Assembly (NCBI RefSeq): GCF_001649575.2
Contig: NC_051445.1
Span: forward strand, 13,707,648-13,771,647
DNA length: 64,000 bases
Source of the DNA: Kryptolebias marmoratus
Lineage: Eukaryota; Chordata; Actinopteri; Cyprinodontiformes; Rivulidae
Reading direction: 5' to 3'
The notes under the pieces were generated by a model, which searched no databases, was not told the origin of the DNA, and was given only the letters and a program-made list of their open reading frames with translations. Both the position numbers and the translations under genes were made by a program. Below, piece by piece: positions 35,526-46,890 of the stretch (positions within the stretch are counted from its first letter, which is position 1; each line of letters opens with the position of its first letter).

Positions 35526-36295
35526 GCGTCCAAGTAGAAGCAAAAGTTCCGATTCGTGGTTCGTAATTTATTTGCGTTTCTTCCCGTTGGCCTCAAAAAA
35601 CTGAAGTGGTGAACACTTCTGATCGAGAACGATGTTCAGATGTTTTTTTTACACTTTAAGCTGATTTTGCTCAGAGCTGCTAACAGCATCGTTTGTTTCT
35701 TCACATCGTTGCAAACAGAAACGGTAATTTAACCCTTTGTTTTGTTTACCATTCAATAACGTTTACTTTCTTATTTTTTTACATTTCTCATAAGGGGGTG
35801 CATTTCCTGCCCCCACATCCTCAATTCTGTATTTTTCTCCGTTTAACTCTGACTTCACATCTTTATTAAACCTTTTGTATAAAACTGTAACAAACAGTTG
35901 TTTGTTTGTTTGCTTGTTAAACCACTACCTTGATCCACCACTGGGTGGCGCACAGACACTTGGAAGCCCATTTCCCTGGAGAAAAGGCTGTTTTCTTTCT
36001 TTCTTTTTTTATGGCGGTGTATTTTATGAGCTACGATCACAGCGGAGGGCAATAAGTCAAAACTGCAGCAACAATAAAAAACTGATTGCAGCTGAACTTG
36101 TGGCCCTCGAACTCGGCGAAACTAAAAGTGAAAAGTTTCATGTTTGCAGATACGCAGCTGCCACAGACGTCTCTTCTGTGTCGGGCCTCTGCAGAACAAA
36201 CCAGCTCGACCTCAGAGTCAAAGACCCAGCGCTCCTTTGAGGAATGCATATCACCCGCCGCCTTTAGACCGGAGTTTTAAACCGCTTTCACACGT

Positions 36296-36555
36296 TTGTG
36301 CAACATCACGCTCGGAGTACGTGTCGTGAGTGACTCTCGGCGACGACCACGACAAAGTTTAGCTCATTACCTGTAAACGTAAACGAGTTATCAGCATTTT
36401 TGTGTTAACTAATGCGATTTAGCCGTGGCGGTCATCTTGAATAGTACTGGCTCCAAAAGCTAATCAGCTCTAGACGTACACCTGATGACTGCTGTCTGAA
36501 AGTTTCATTAAAGTCTGCCCAGTTGTTTAAGAGATATTTTGCTAACAGACAAACA
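36296..36555 (-). repeat. Dispersed repeat family A, copy 6
   Basis: Minus orientation, with GACTCTCGGCGACGACCACG, 'AGCCGTGGCGGTCATCTTGA', 'CTAGACGTACACCTGATGAC' and 'GAGATATTTTGCTAACAGAC'. Confidence 0.8.
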
Positions 36556-36599
36556 AGGTTGAGGCTAAGGTTTTAAAGCAAACGTGGCACAATGAGGAG

Positions 36600-36780
36600 C
36601 CCTCAGAGTGTGTTGTGGTTGACTCTCAGCTACCACCACGACGAATCTTAGCTCCGGTCGTGTAAAAACGAAGAAGCCGCAGGCCGTTTATTTATTTTTT
36701 TGCTTCGGTCGAGGTCAATTAGCTGCGATTATCGGCTGTCTTGGATCGGGGTCGTGAGACGCTTCCTGGTGTCTCACGAG
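36600..36780 (-). repeat. Dispersed repeat family A, copy 7 (partial)
   Basis: Minus orientation, starting CTCAGAGTGTGTTGTGGTTG and continuing 'ACTCTCAGCTACCACCACGA'. It follows copy 6 head to tail and fades after the 'TTAGCTGCGATTATCGG' segment. Confidence 0.65.
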
Positions 36781-37093
36781 TTGTTTTCGCCAACACGCAC
36801 CTAGCGAATACATTACTTTGGCCTCGTCTGTTTTCGGAGCGCTCCCACCGTCGGCGCGGACGGATTTGCGTTCGGCGCGGAGGTTGGGTTTTTGCATCCC
36901 GCGGGCCGCCGGCGGGTTCGGGACAGTGCGCTTCTTTGTCTGTCGGCGTTCTCTCCCCGACTTCAAAGGTGCGTCTCGTGGGCCTGCTGCAGGAACGCAG
37001 AAATTCATCTCTCGGACGGCTTTGTCACCGCAGCCCCTTTTTCCCAGGCAGTTTGTTAAGGTTATGAAACGTGTGAGGAGGAGGAGGAGGAGG

Positions 37094-37294
37094 NNNNNNN
37101 NNNNNNNNNNNNNNNNNNNNNNNNNNNNNNNNNNNNNNNNNNNNNNNNNNNNNNNNNNNNNNNNNNNNNNNNNNNNNNNNNNNNNNNNNNNNNNNNNNNN
37201 NNNNNNNNNNNNNNNNNNNNNNNNNNNNNNNNNNNNNNNNNNNNNNNNNNNNNNNNNNNNNNNNNNNNNNNNNNNNNNNNNNNNNNNNNNNNNN
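37094..37294. other. Assembly gap (201 N)
   Basis: The left flank is (GGA)n and the right flank starts CCTCCTCC, its reverse complement. Either the gap hides an inverted purine/pyrimidine tract or the join is imperfect. Confidence 1.
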
Positions 37295-37495
37295 CCTCCT
37301 CCCCCTCATCCAGAAACCTCATCGCAATTAGAAACAGAATTCAGAGCTTCAGGCTGTACAGATTTTTATTTTATTTTTTTTACACCTAATTGTTTAACGC
37401 CCGCAAGTTCCATTTGTCAAAGGAGGTTTTATGCGACATGAATCACATGAGAGAGTCTGACTTTAATCTGATCGATGATCACAAAGCGGTGAAAT

Positions 37496-37497
<2 letters not shown>

Positions 37498-37526
<29 letters not shown>
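37498..37526. repeat. (GAA)n microsatellite
   Basis: About nine GAA/GAG units. Confidence 0.85.
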
Positions 37527-37837
37527 GGAGGGAGAGGCAGATGGAGTGAAAGAGCTGCGTGGTAAATAAAAGCAGAGCGGCTGTGTCTGGAGGCCATTTT
37601 TTCTTCCTTCTGACTGTAGTCTGTCCAAAAAGTCAGGCAGCTGTTAAAAGGCAATCAAGCCAAAGAAGGGAGAAAAGTGAAAAGCCTTATTGTTGCTGCA
37701 GGATTTTTATTTTTTTTTCTTTATCTCAGCTTTAAGATGTCAGAAAAGTCCAAACAAAACGATCTGACGTTTACCCTTTCATTTCGTGTCTGAGTGCAGG
37801 TGGCGAGGCCGTCGTCGCCCGCTGCCGAACGGTTGTG

Positions 37838-38095
37838 TTTGTGTCTGTTAGCGAAATATCTCCTGAACTACTGGAGGGTTTTTCATGAAACCTTCAGAAA
37901 GCAATCACTAGGTGCACGTCCACAACCGATTAACTTTTGGAGTCAAACCAATTCAAGATGGCCGCCACAGCTAATCGACAGTAGCCAATGCAAAAATGTT
38001 CATAACTCAGTTACCTTTAGAGGTATTGAGCTGAAGTTTGGCATGGTGGTAGCTGAGAGTCATTCCATGCACGTACTCTGAGAGTGACATCGTGC
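37838..38095 (+). repeat. Dispersed repeat family A, copy 8
   Basis: Plus orientation, near full length. It reads CTGTTAGCGAAATATCTCCT, then 'CATGAAACCTTCAGAAAGCA', 'ATTCAAGATGGCCGCCACAG' and 'GCATGGTGGTAGCTGAGAGT', ending near an ACGTACTCTGAGAG motif. Confidence 0.85.
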
Positions 38096-38400
38096 GTGAC
38101 GTTGTTTTCGAGGTTTGACCAAAACGGCTTCGGCTCTGTTGTTCCTCAAAGATGAGCTTTTTTCTGAAAGGCGGCGGGCGACATGCATTCCTTTAAGGCC
38201 TTTAATTTACACGAGCGTACCTCTGGCACCCCGCCTCCTCGGTTCAGTCAAGTTTACAGACACCCTTCACTTCATCAACACTCTCTGCAACAGAAAAACA
38301 AACCAACATAACGAGAGCCATAAAACCTAAACTGTCTGGGTTTTTCCCAAGTCTTTGTCTGAACAGCGAGCTGTTGATCCCGACCCGGGATCCAAAACTA

Positions 38401-38867
38401 ACTGTCTGTCTCTGTGTCTGTTTGTCTCTGTCCATTTCTGTCTGTCTGTCTCTGTCCATTTCTGTCTGTCTCTGTCCATTTCTGTCTGTCTGTCTCTGTG
38501 TCTGTCTGTCTCTGTCCATTTCTGTCTGTCTGTCTCTCTATGTCTCTGCCTGCTTGTCTGTCTCTGTCTCTCTATGTCCCTGTCTGTCTCTCCCTGTCTG
38601 TTTGTCTGTCTCTGCCTTTCTGTTTCTGCCTGTCTGTCTCTCTGTCTGCGCCTGTCTGTCTGTCACTACCTGTTTATCTGTTTCTGTCTGTGTGTCTCTT
38701 CCTGTCTGTCTCTGTCTGTCTGTGTGTCTCTGCCTGCCTGTCTCTCTCTCCGTCTGTCTGTCTGTCTCTGTCTCTCTATGTCCCTGTCTGTTTCTGTCCC
38801 TCTCTGTCTCTGCCTGTCTGTCTGTCTCTCTCTCCGTCTGTCTGTCTCTGCCTGTCTGTCTGCAGCT
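38401..38867. repeat. Long TCTG/TGTC-type microsatellite
   Basis: About 465 bp of variants of CTGTCTGTCTCTGTCCATTT. Because the repeat has few stops it creates long spurious open frames rich in Cys, Leu and Ser in all plus frames. It ends shortly before an N gap. Confidence 0.95.
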
Positions 38868-38951
38868 GTTCCTCAGGTCTGCAGAGGTTTCTGCTCCCTG
38901 TGATCATCATCATCATCCATTTAGGCGAGATGTTACAGGGTGACGGCGGGG

Positions 38952-39095
38952 NNNNNNNNNNNNNNNNNNNNNNNNNNNNNNNNNNNNNNNNNNNNNNNNN
39001 NNNNNNNNNNNNNNNNNNNNNNNNNNNNNNNNNNNNNNNNNNNNNNNNNNNNNNNNNNNNNNNNNNNNNNNNNNNNNNNNNNNNNNNNNNNNNNN
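38952..39095. other. Assembly gap (144 N)
   Basis: The N run has G-rich sequence on both sides (GGCGGGG before, GGGGAGGAGG after). Confidence 1.
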
Positions 39096-39479
39096 GGGGA
39101 GGAGGTGGGAGAGAAAGGAGAAGGCACCTTGTAAAAGAGGCTGAATCTCTGGGAGTCGGGGCGCATAAAGAAACGGTGATAATTAGGCTCAGCGAGCGGG
39201 ATCAAAGCCAACTGCCACGAATGAGCTCTGCAAATGTCTGCTCGTCCTGTCAGCCGCGCGCCGTGATCTGAGAGCCTCGCGTTTGGCGGGAAACTTCGCG
39301 CCGCAGACAATTTGACAGGAAGAGGCTCTGAACAGAGCGCCGCGTTCATCAAGGTAATGGAACTGGGACACTGATTTTGCTTCACGCTCGCCTACACACC
39401 ACCCCTCAGAAAAAAAAAGAGGCTTTTTCATAGAATCTTTTGCTCCTCTGTTGGGATAAAAAGGTGGACAAGAGAATGC

Positions 39480-40560
39480 AAAAAATTGGGACGCTGTGTG
39501 AAATGTTAACAAACAATTCAACAATTTGTAAATCCGATAAACTCAGATTTGATTCACAGTGGAACACAGCAATCTATCACACGTTTAAGAAATTGTGCCA
39601 TTATTAGGTAAAAAAAAAAGGTAATTTTATGACAACAGCTCTTCCAGGTCCACATGTCCGTCTCTGAAGCATCTCCTCTTCTTCTACCATCAGTCTGTAA
39701 ACGTTCAGGACCTGAGGACAGCAGCTGCTGGAGGGTTTAAAGGAGATGTTGACCCGTTCTGGTCTGACGGAGGATTCTAGCTGTTCATTTGTTGTTTCGT
39801 GAAGCTCTAAATGTTCTCAGCTGGTGAGAGGTTCGGACTGCAGGCGGCTCAGTTCAGCTCCTGGACTCTTCTGTATGAAGGCCTGCTGCTGGGATGGAGG
39901 CAGGAGGAGGTTTAACATCGACTTGCTGAAACATGGAAGACCTTCCCTGAAAACCACGTCTGGATGGGAGCAGATGTTGCTCTAAAATCTATATTTTTAA
40001 TTTTTTGCATTGATGGTCATGCCTGAGGCCCTGATGCACCCCCATACCATCAGAGCGGTAGGCTGTTGAACTGAGCTCTGATAACAGGCTGGATGGTTCC
40101 TCTCCTCTTCAGTACGGAGGACGGGACAGTCGTGGTTTCTAATTTCGATCCTTCTGCCCACAGATCAGTTTTCCTCTCCGCTTCAGTCTGTCTGAAACAA
40201 TCTGGTTCAGAGAAGACAGCAGAGGTTCTGGATGGAGTTCACATCTGGCTCCTTGTCTCCATGATGGAGCTTCAAGCAGCATCAGTGGAGGAAACAGTGA
40301 ACTGTGTTTACAGACAGGGACTTATGGACGTCCTCCTGACTCCAACAAGTAAAGATGGGCAGAGGTTCACCGGTCTGAGAAAAACTGGGTCTAAACTTTT
40401 AACATCCCATCATCTACAGCTCATAACATCATCAGAAGGTTTCAAGAATCTGGAGGACCTCTGAGCTCAAAGGACGAGGTCAAAGGTCAGTATTGGACGT
40501 TGGTGATCTTGGCTGCATTAAAACCAGGTCTGATTATGTTCTGGACGTCCCTGCATGGAG
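39480..40560. mobile_element. Teleost non-autonomous DNA transposon remnant, about 1 kb
   Basis: It starts AAAATTGGGACGCTGTGTGA, then 'ACAATTTGTAAATCCGATAA', which is the start of a high-copy fish element. Inner phrases such as CACCCCCATACCATCAGAGC and 'CTGATAACAGGCTGGATGGT' fit the same consensus. The right end is not clear. Superfamily assignment needs a library comparison. Confidence 0.55.
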
Positions 40561-41949
40561 TCAGGGTTGTGAATGCAGTGCTTTAGGGTGAGTCTTTCTG
40601 TCTTGGTAAAACAAAAAAAAAAAGGCAAAGATCAAAGCAGCTCCTCTCATGGATCCGAGCAGGAAAGTATTTCCTCCCGAACACACGAACAGCACTTCCA
40701 TTGTTTACGCCAAGCGAAACGTTGGCACGGCAGATTAATATTCATAGCTCTTGGCCCCCGCGTTGCGAGGCCCGGCCCCGGCCCTGCCTTAACACCAGCG
40801 CCAAGGACAACAAAAAAAAAAAAACTGCAGAGCAGCTTTTGATGTTTGGAGGGTTGAAAGTGCAACGTGTTCTTCCTGATTCTTGTCAATGAGCTGTTTA
40901 TCTTTTTCCATCTGTGCGCCGGTCGAAGACGAGAGCTGGAATTTTACAGGCAGCAGCTTATCAGTGTTTACACCAGGCATTCAGGCTGGGATATGCTCGG
41001 CTTTATTAATCATTATTTCACACTTTGTCTTTACTGTCTCCAACTGGGCCCGTGTCAGAACCTTCAGTCAACGGGACATTTATTTCCAGTCGACTTTAAC
41101 AAATGGGGGGGCGGGGGGGAAAGGCTGAAATCCAATAAAATAAAGCTGATAATCACAACAAACATAAAGCTGCTCTGGATTAGTGAGCAGTCAGAAGGAG
41201 CTGTGCTTGAACACCAGCAGTGTTTTTTTACTCTCACTTTTACTGGAGCCTCCAAACCAGGGGATCAGAGTCAAAGCAGCAAAACACGACCGGAAACAGG
41301 TGGACCTGCCTGTCAGAATAAAGCTAGCCTGAGCAAGAGCCCCAAAAAGTGCGAGTCCATGTAGGCATTTATCAAACATAAAATAACTGTGAATAAGAAC
41401 AGTCTTTTACAGCAATACGTTTGGGTTTGAAAACTAATCTCGAATTTAATGAGAGAGTTTTAAACTTTTTAAGGTGAAACATTTGTTTTTACAGCTTTTT
41501 TTTAGGTGATTAAAGCAAAAAGATCTGGTTTGGAAATTACAATAAAAACACCCTAATGTAATGTTACATCAAAATCAAGATTGTTATTTTAAATATAAAT
41601 ATGAGCACGACACAAAAACAATTAGTCCATTTAGCTTTTAGTGACCTGAATTGTGACAAATAATATTCTTATTTACAACTTTGGTCCAGTTTAAACCCTT
41701 ATCCTTAATACTTTTTGTTTTATTTTTTTTGCTTTACCAACCTTTAGACAAAAAGTCCGTTTTTATTCGGCTCAGCGGTCGTCACACTTCCGGAGTGGTC
41801 ACGGAAAAAGCCGAAAACACTCGAGTGGTTTCTTCAATATTCAGAATTACCAACAAATATAGTTTGTTTGTTTGTTTTACTTTAAAATTTCTACAAAAAA
41901 CTGATTTTAGGGATATATTTAAACTGTTGTTAGCTTCAAAAGACGTTTC

Positions 41950-42381
41950 AGTTCCGCTTTAATCGAGTCGCGGCCGAAGGCGAACGCTTGTTTTATTTTG
42001 AAACGACGCTACCCGGAAGTGGCTTGCATCCTGCCGGAAACTTGACTCTTCTTCGCTGGTTTTGTGCTGCGTTGGAAGCGCCTTCCAGTCAGTCGGACCG
42101 TAGTAAAGTCTGGAGGCAGAAAGCGCGTTCGTCCCGCCTCCCTCTCAGGTTATTTTATTTTTTAATTTTTTTACAGACTAATTTATTAAAACCTACATTA
42201 ATGAAGACGCGTTTGGGAGCCGTTTCTGGGTAAAGTTGGACTTTTTTTTGTTTTGTTTTGGTTTTTCCTCCGCGCTGAAGAAACGCGATGTGACCCATCA
42301 TGTAGAGCCTGTTTTATCCTCCCGGACGGATTTCGGATTATTTTTTTTTTTTTTTGGAAAGAAGAGCCGAAGAACTCGAGA
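41950..42381 (+). promoter_or_regulatory. nkd2: nkd2 promoter and 5' UTR
   Basis: This is the CpG-richer sequence directly before the nkd2 start codon. It contains an ETS-type ACCCGGAAGTGG at 42011-42022. The exact transcription start is not visible. Confidence 0.45.
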
Positions 42382-42697
42382 ATGGGCAAACTGCAGTCCA
42401 AACACGGTAAGAAACCTAAATGAAAGTTAATTTAGGAAAAACAAAAATAGTCCCCAAATCAAACTAACTATCGGCTGTTTGTCGCCCTCCGCTCGGACCC
42501 TAAAGCGTGCAGGCGCAGAGAAAACCCCGAAGGTGAGCTCATCCCGTCCGATCGATGCTTCTGATCGATTCTAAGTTCCTGATCGATGTGATTGATCGGT
42601 GCTTCCTGTCTCAGGAGACAGTTTTGTGGTGAATGCCTTCCTCCGCAGAGGGATGGAGGAGTGCGAGAGGTCCGACCACAAGCTGAAGAACATGCAG
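42382..42697 (+). CDS. nkd2: Naked cuticle homolog 2, N-terminal exons (partial gene)
   Basis: Three coding exons join in phase: 42382-42406, 42506-42532 and 42615-42697. They give the first 45 residues, starting MGKLQSKHACRRRENPEGDS. The Gly at position 2 is the N-myristoylation site that anchors NKD proteins at membranes. NKD2 antagonises canonical Wnt signalling by binding Dishevelled, and in mammals it escorts TGF-alpha vesicles. The segment PEGDSFVVNAFLRRGMEE is typical of the family N-terminus. The EF-hand region and the His-rich tail must lie beyond the window; I searched by eye for an EF-hand exon and found none. NKD2 is preferred over NKD1 because of the neighbouring trip13 and brd9. 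Exon 2 is only 27 nt and its acceptor (CCCTAAAG) is weak; other acceptors 10-15 nt downstream break the PEGDS reading. Confidence 0.88.
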
Positions 42698-44759
42698 GTA
42701 CAAACCTCTTTTTTTATTTAGCTTTTAGTTATTTAAATATCATCTGCATGGGGGAGTGTGACACCAACAGGGAGGGGTTTCAGTACAAGTTCTTCCACTT
42801 TGGGTCGCTTCAGGGTTGCTTTTTAGTCACATTTACTCCCATTCCATGAACACAAAAATCATCTTTTATTCAAATGTCAGCTTCAAAATAAAAGCTGCAA
42901 ATTATACACCCAGATGTGCAGCTCTAATAGGAGTGAGGCTATGACTTTTAGTAGGGTTGAGTCACATGACGTCAGCAAAATTTGCAAAACAAAAAAAAAG
43001 GTGAGAGAAAATGATGGAGGTCAATGGGGCTTTTGGTGAGCGACCCCAGTTTGGAGCTCAGCGGCTCGGGCAAACTTTTCTGAGTTCAATCAGCTCACAG
43101 AAAGTTTGGCTTTATGTGTTTGAAGTGGCGTTTTGATCCTTGGTTTTTTACTGAATTGTGGATTCAATGAACCAATGGCGCGCCTTTTTTTGAGCAGTCT
43201 TTGAGAGTTTTGCGTCTCATTCTCAAAATTGGTGCAAATTAAACATCAGAACGAAGGTGTTCTTTTCTTCTATAACCCCCCTGGGCTTCCCTCGCCTCTG
43301 CCCAGAATACAGTGAGTGCCCACTCGTTTCCAGAGACTTTGAGGAAACTTTAGCCCAAAATAGTCTTTTTGAAACAAAAAGAAAAACCGCAGAAAGATTC
43401 TGACCGTTAAAGGTCGTCTGCCGAACGATCAAAACCCGACTTATCCTTTCTGCGCAGCGGTCGCCTGTTTGAGGCTCACTTTTCAGTCTGCTCCTGTCCG
43501 CCTGTCATAAAGTTGGCCGCCAGAGAGTGAGAGCCGCAGGCGTGCGGTTACCATGGTGACCACAGTGAGGCAGCAGCTGTAACATTTCTCTGGATCTCGG
43601 TTGTCTTTACACGTCGTAATTTTTATTTTTTTCCCTCTGGGTCAGAACGAAGCCGAGATTTTTGGGCTGTAGCTGAAAAAAACGTTCACAGAAACTTCCC
43701 AGTTTCCGTTTGTTGTCCCGCAAGTTGTATTTGAACATGACGTCTGGCCTCTTTTGAATGAACAAAATGATTTATTTGTAGAGGAAACGGGCGCGTTGGG
43801 TGTTTGAACGTGCCGGTAGAATGAATTTGCTGAGTTTGTCTGGAAGAAGCTGCTGCCCTCCTTCCTCTCTGTTTTTCCGTTTTCCGTTTTTTTCTCTGAT
43901 CTGAGAACTTCCTGACCCAAGTGGAAGCGAACCATGCAACGAGGACACGCTGGTGTCTCTCTAAAGTTGGAGTTTGTTGTTCTTCCTGTCATGTCTGGCT
44001 CCAGCACAACACTGCAGCGGTTATTCCCCCCACCACCCCACCTCCGCTGACAGCATCTTTGGATGGGTTATGACAGCCATGAGCCTCTTGTGAAGTGGCT
44101 CAGCGAAGCATCTCACACACACACACTGAGGCTGGATGGAAAGACTGTCATTTCAGAGACTGAGAGATGTAGACAATTCCTCCTGTGGCTGCTGGCATCA
44201 CAACGCAATCCCCCGCCCCCCCTCATGCCTCCCATCCGCCTCTCGGCGGCGTAACGTTACGTCGCTTCAGCCTCGATTCAACTTCCTGACGGGAACGCCG
44301 GAAAGTTCACACTGAGCCACCCGGCGAGCCGGGCCGCCCTGACGGCGGAAGAGTTACGGGTTCTATTAGGGCCGTAAACCGCCCACTCGTGGCAAATTAA
44401 AGGAGAACTCCGTGCCGCTTCAGAGGAACCTGACGTTAAACTCCCCCCTGGAGGGGAGAGGAAACCACAGCAGAGTGAAGCTTCGCACCCGTTAGCCTGC
44501 AGATCAGTCAGAGTCAGGCAGCTGATTTATTTGTTAATTGCTTTCATTAGTGGGCTTTGCTCACGCACACACACACACCCTTCTTTAAAGACAGCACAGT
44601 CACATCTTTATCTTTGGGGCAAGATGTTGCAGTAAATCATCCTGACGGTGACCTGAATTATAGTTTTTTTTTTTTTTTTTAATTCTTTTCTCAAACCTGT
44701 GCGAACTGTTTCCCCTTTACTCTCCTCATAACTCTTTAGAGGTGGGCGCTCTGTAGAGG

Positions 44760-44870
44760 GGTCATAAACAGCGAATATCTCACCTGTTGTGGACAGCTCT
44801 TTGGACAACTTCAGAATTACGTAGTTTAATTCTGACCTGACCGATGAGCTAACGGCTAGTCCAGGCAGGG
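44760..44870 (-). repeat. Terminus of the 2961-type TIR family
   Basis: CACCTGTTGTGGACAGCTCT at 44780, followed by TTGGACAACTTC and 'TAATTCTGACCTGACCGATG', matches the ends of the element at 2961-3609 and its internal flank. No partner end was found close by. Confidence 0.5.
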
Positions 44871-44964
44871 GGGCTTCGCTGAAGTGTAAACACTGATTAC
44901 TGCCCGCTGCAGAAAGGGGTGGAAAGGTGGGCAATAGTGGGTTTTTTTGCCCGTCTTGTGTGTT

Positions 44965-45155
44965 TTCATGTCTATAAACAAAATATCTCATGAGCCGGAA
45001 ACCACTGGATGTTACTCTTCAACCGTTTGATTAAAGATGGTCGCTACAACTAACTAATCTTAGAATAACTTGGTCAGTTTTACAGATGTTGAGCTAAACT
45101 TCGGTGTGGTAGTAGCTGAGAGTCATCCCCAACACGTACTTTAAGGGCTAACAGA
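44965..45155 (+). repeat. Dispersed repeat family A, copy 9
   Basis: Plus orientation. It has AACAAAATATCTCATGAGCC, 'TGATTAAAGATGGTCGCTAC' and 'GTGTGGTAGTAGCTGAGAGT', with an internal deletion relative to copies 5 and 8. Confidence 0.75.
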
Positions 45156-45928
45156 TTGTGTCATTTATCAATGTCTAAGTTTAAAAGTAAGGCGTGAAAG
45201 GCGTTTATTTTTTTTTTTTTATTGTATTTCAGTCTCCTTTGGTTTTGGTCAAACTATCATTTTTATGACAGAATAGCTTTTTATTCCTGTACCATTTAAT
45301 GCATCAGCTGCTAAAGGAAATAAAATCCTTATAAAGGAATAAAAAGCTGGATCTCTTCCGCAGGTTAGAAGCTGCTTAATAAACCCGACTCAGGAATCGA
45401 ACTGCATGTCTGCCCATCGCCGTATATCCCAGGCAACACGCAACTCCCGTCGCCCGCACGGGGACCCGTTTATTCACCGATACAGTAAAGCCAGATAACG
45501 TTGTTCTTTTTTTTTTGCTCCACGCCACGTTCTCCCGCGTCGAACCGTCAGACCTTCAGCGCGGCTCGAATTCACCACTAATACCATTTCACGGACTAAT
45601 CCCTCCCCCACGCTAATTAATTCCTCGTTCTGGGTTAAATGACTTTGTCGCATTTCGAAGACATTATTATTGGATTACAGGATCTAGATTCTCTGGAGAT
45701 TAGGGCGGCGATGAAACAGATCTAAGTCAAACAGTAAATAGCTGAAATGCTTTAGGCGATTTTCTTTTCTTTTTTTTTTTTTCTGTTTTTCTTCTGCTGA
45801 ACGTTGTAGCATACGGCCTTCACGGACACTTTTTCCTGCTATATGAGCTGCGGAGACAGTCGAAACTACTTATGGTTATATATGAGAGAAGACTGGCCAA
45901 ACACATGGTTCAGCTCTGACCAGAACCC

Positions 45929-45954
45929 CCCCCCCCCCACCACCACCACCACCA
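45929..45954. repeat. Poly-C followed by (CAC)n
   Basis: A homopolymer C run leads into about six CAC units. Confidence 0.85.
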
Positions 45955-46026
45955 GTTTTTTTATTTTTGTTGTTTTTTTCCGGGTGGGTCTGTGGGATGG
46001 GCTGAGAGTGCGAGGGAGGCGGGAAG

Positions 46027-46059
46027 GTGTGTGTGTGTGTGTGTGTGTGTGGGGGGGGA
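46027..46059. repeat. (GT)n followed by poly-G
   Basis: About twelve GT units run into eight G. Confidence 0.9.
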
Positions 46060-46069
46060 GACTGGCCTC

Positions 46070-46290
46070 AATCTTTCAAATAAAGTAATAATTCTCATCC
46101 AGCGAATCGTGACTACGCAAGTGCAAGAAATAACAAAAGATCAAAGCACCGAGAGACCTGTTTAAATATTGATATTCCTGCAAACCGTGATTCAGGAATG
46201 CAGCTGGAAGGCTGCCACCGCTGTGTAATCTCCCGGCCTCCCTGAAGTCGGGCATTAAGAGACAAAGCAAGTGCAATTTAGCAGGATGAC
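46070..46290. promoter_or_regulatory. Candidate intronic regulatory element of nkd2
   Basis: This is non-repetitive sequence with balanced composition, containing a TCF/LEF-type AGATCAAAG at 46138-46146 and a dense middle part (TTTAAATATTGATATTCCTG). NKD genes are known Wnt feedback targets, which makes an intronic TCF site plausible. The call rests on composition and one motif only. Confidence 0.25.
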
Positions 46291-46890
46291 TCGACTCGTC
46301 CCGGGCGAAGTCGTCGAAAGCTTTGACACCTCTCCGCAGGTGTTCAGGACGACCTCAACCTGTCCAAACACCTGGCCTCGCGTCGGAGCGTTCCGGCTGA
46401 GATCAAAGTCACACAACAAAAGCGAGAAGCTCTGAAAAGTGACTCTAATCCGCCGTTATTAAACACCTGGAGTGACTCCTGGCCTCTGGAAGCATCAGCC
46501 CAGACCTGGTCAGATTTGACACTTCCTGCTTCGAAACGGCCACACCCCTCCGCCCGAACGCTGAGAAACTACTTCGGGCCTTTCGGCAGCCACGCTTTGT
46601 TCCCAAACGTCCCTCGGACTCGGCCCGCGAAGAGGGAGCGCGTCAACGCTTTAAACGCCGCGACAAAGACCCGCTTTATTCCTCCTTGAAAGATTAATAA
46701 CGTCTCGCTTGAAAGAAGCGAAGGGAAGCCCAGAAGCTCAGGGAAGGATTTGAACGGGCGTAAATACGTGCAGAAAGCTCAAAGGCACAGATTTATTCTG
46801 ACTGAGAGTCAACTAAATAAGAAATTAGGTTCAAAGCAAACGTTTGGCTCCTTTGATGTGATGTTGGGTGGAAAAGTTACAAAGAATATC

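Larger units (their letters stand above)
35530..41950. other. Intergenic DNA between trip13 and nkd2: repeats, no gene seen
   Basis: No exon with a recognisable protein was found. The interval holds family A copies, two N gaps, a long TCTG-type microsatellite and a DNA-transposon remnant of about 1 kb. Everything else (for example 35530-36280 and 40600-41900) is unassigned single-copy-looking sequence. Confidence 0.6.

Noticed and set aside
38355..39271. Long open frames rich in Cys, Leu and Ser in all three plus frames
   Set aside because: They are produced by the TCTG/TGTC microsatellite, whose units contain no stops; one runs through an N gap.
42513..42532. Alternative nkd2 exon 2 starting after GTGCAG or GCGCAG
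   Set aside because: Both shift the reading so that the conserved PEGDSFVV junction is lost; the start at 42506 keeps it.
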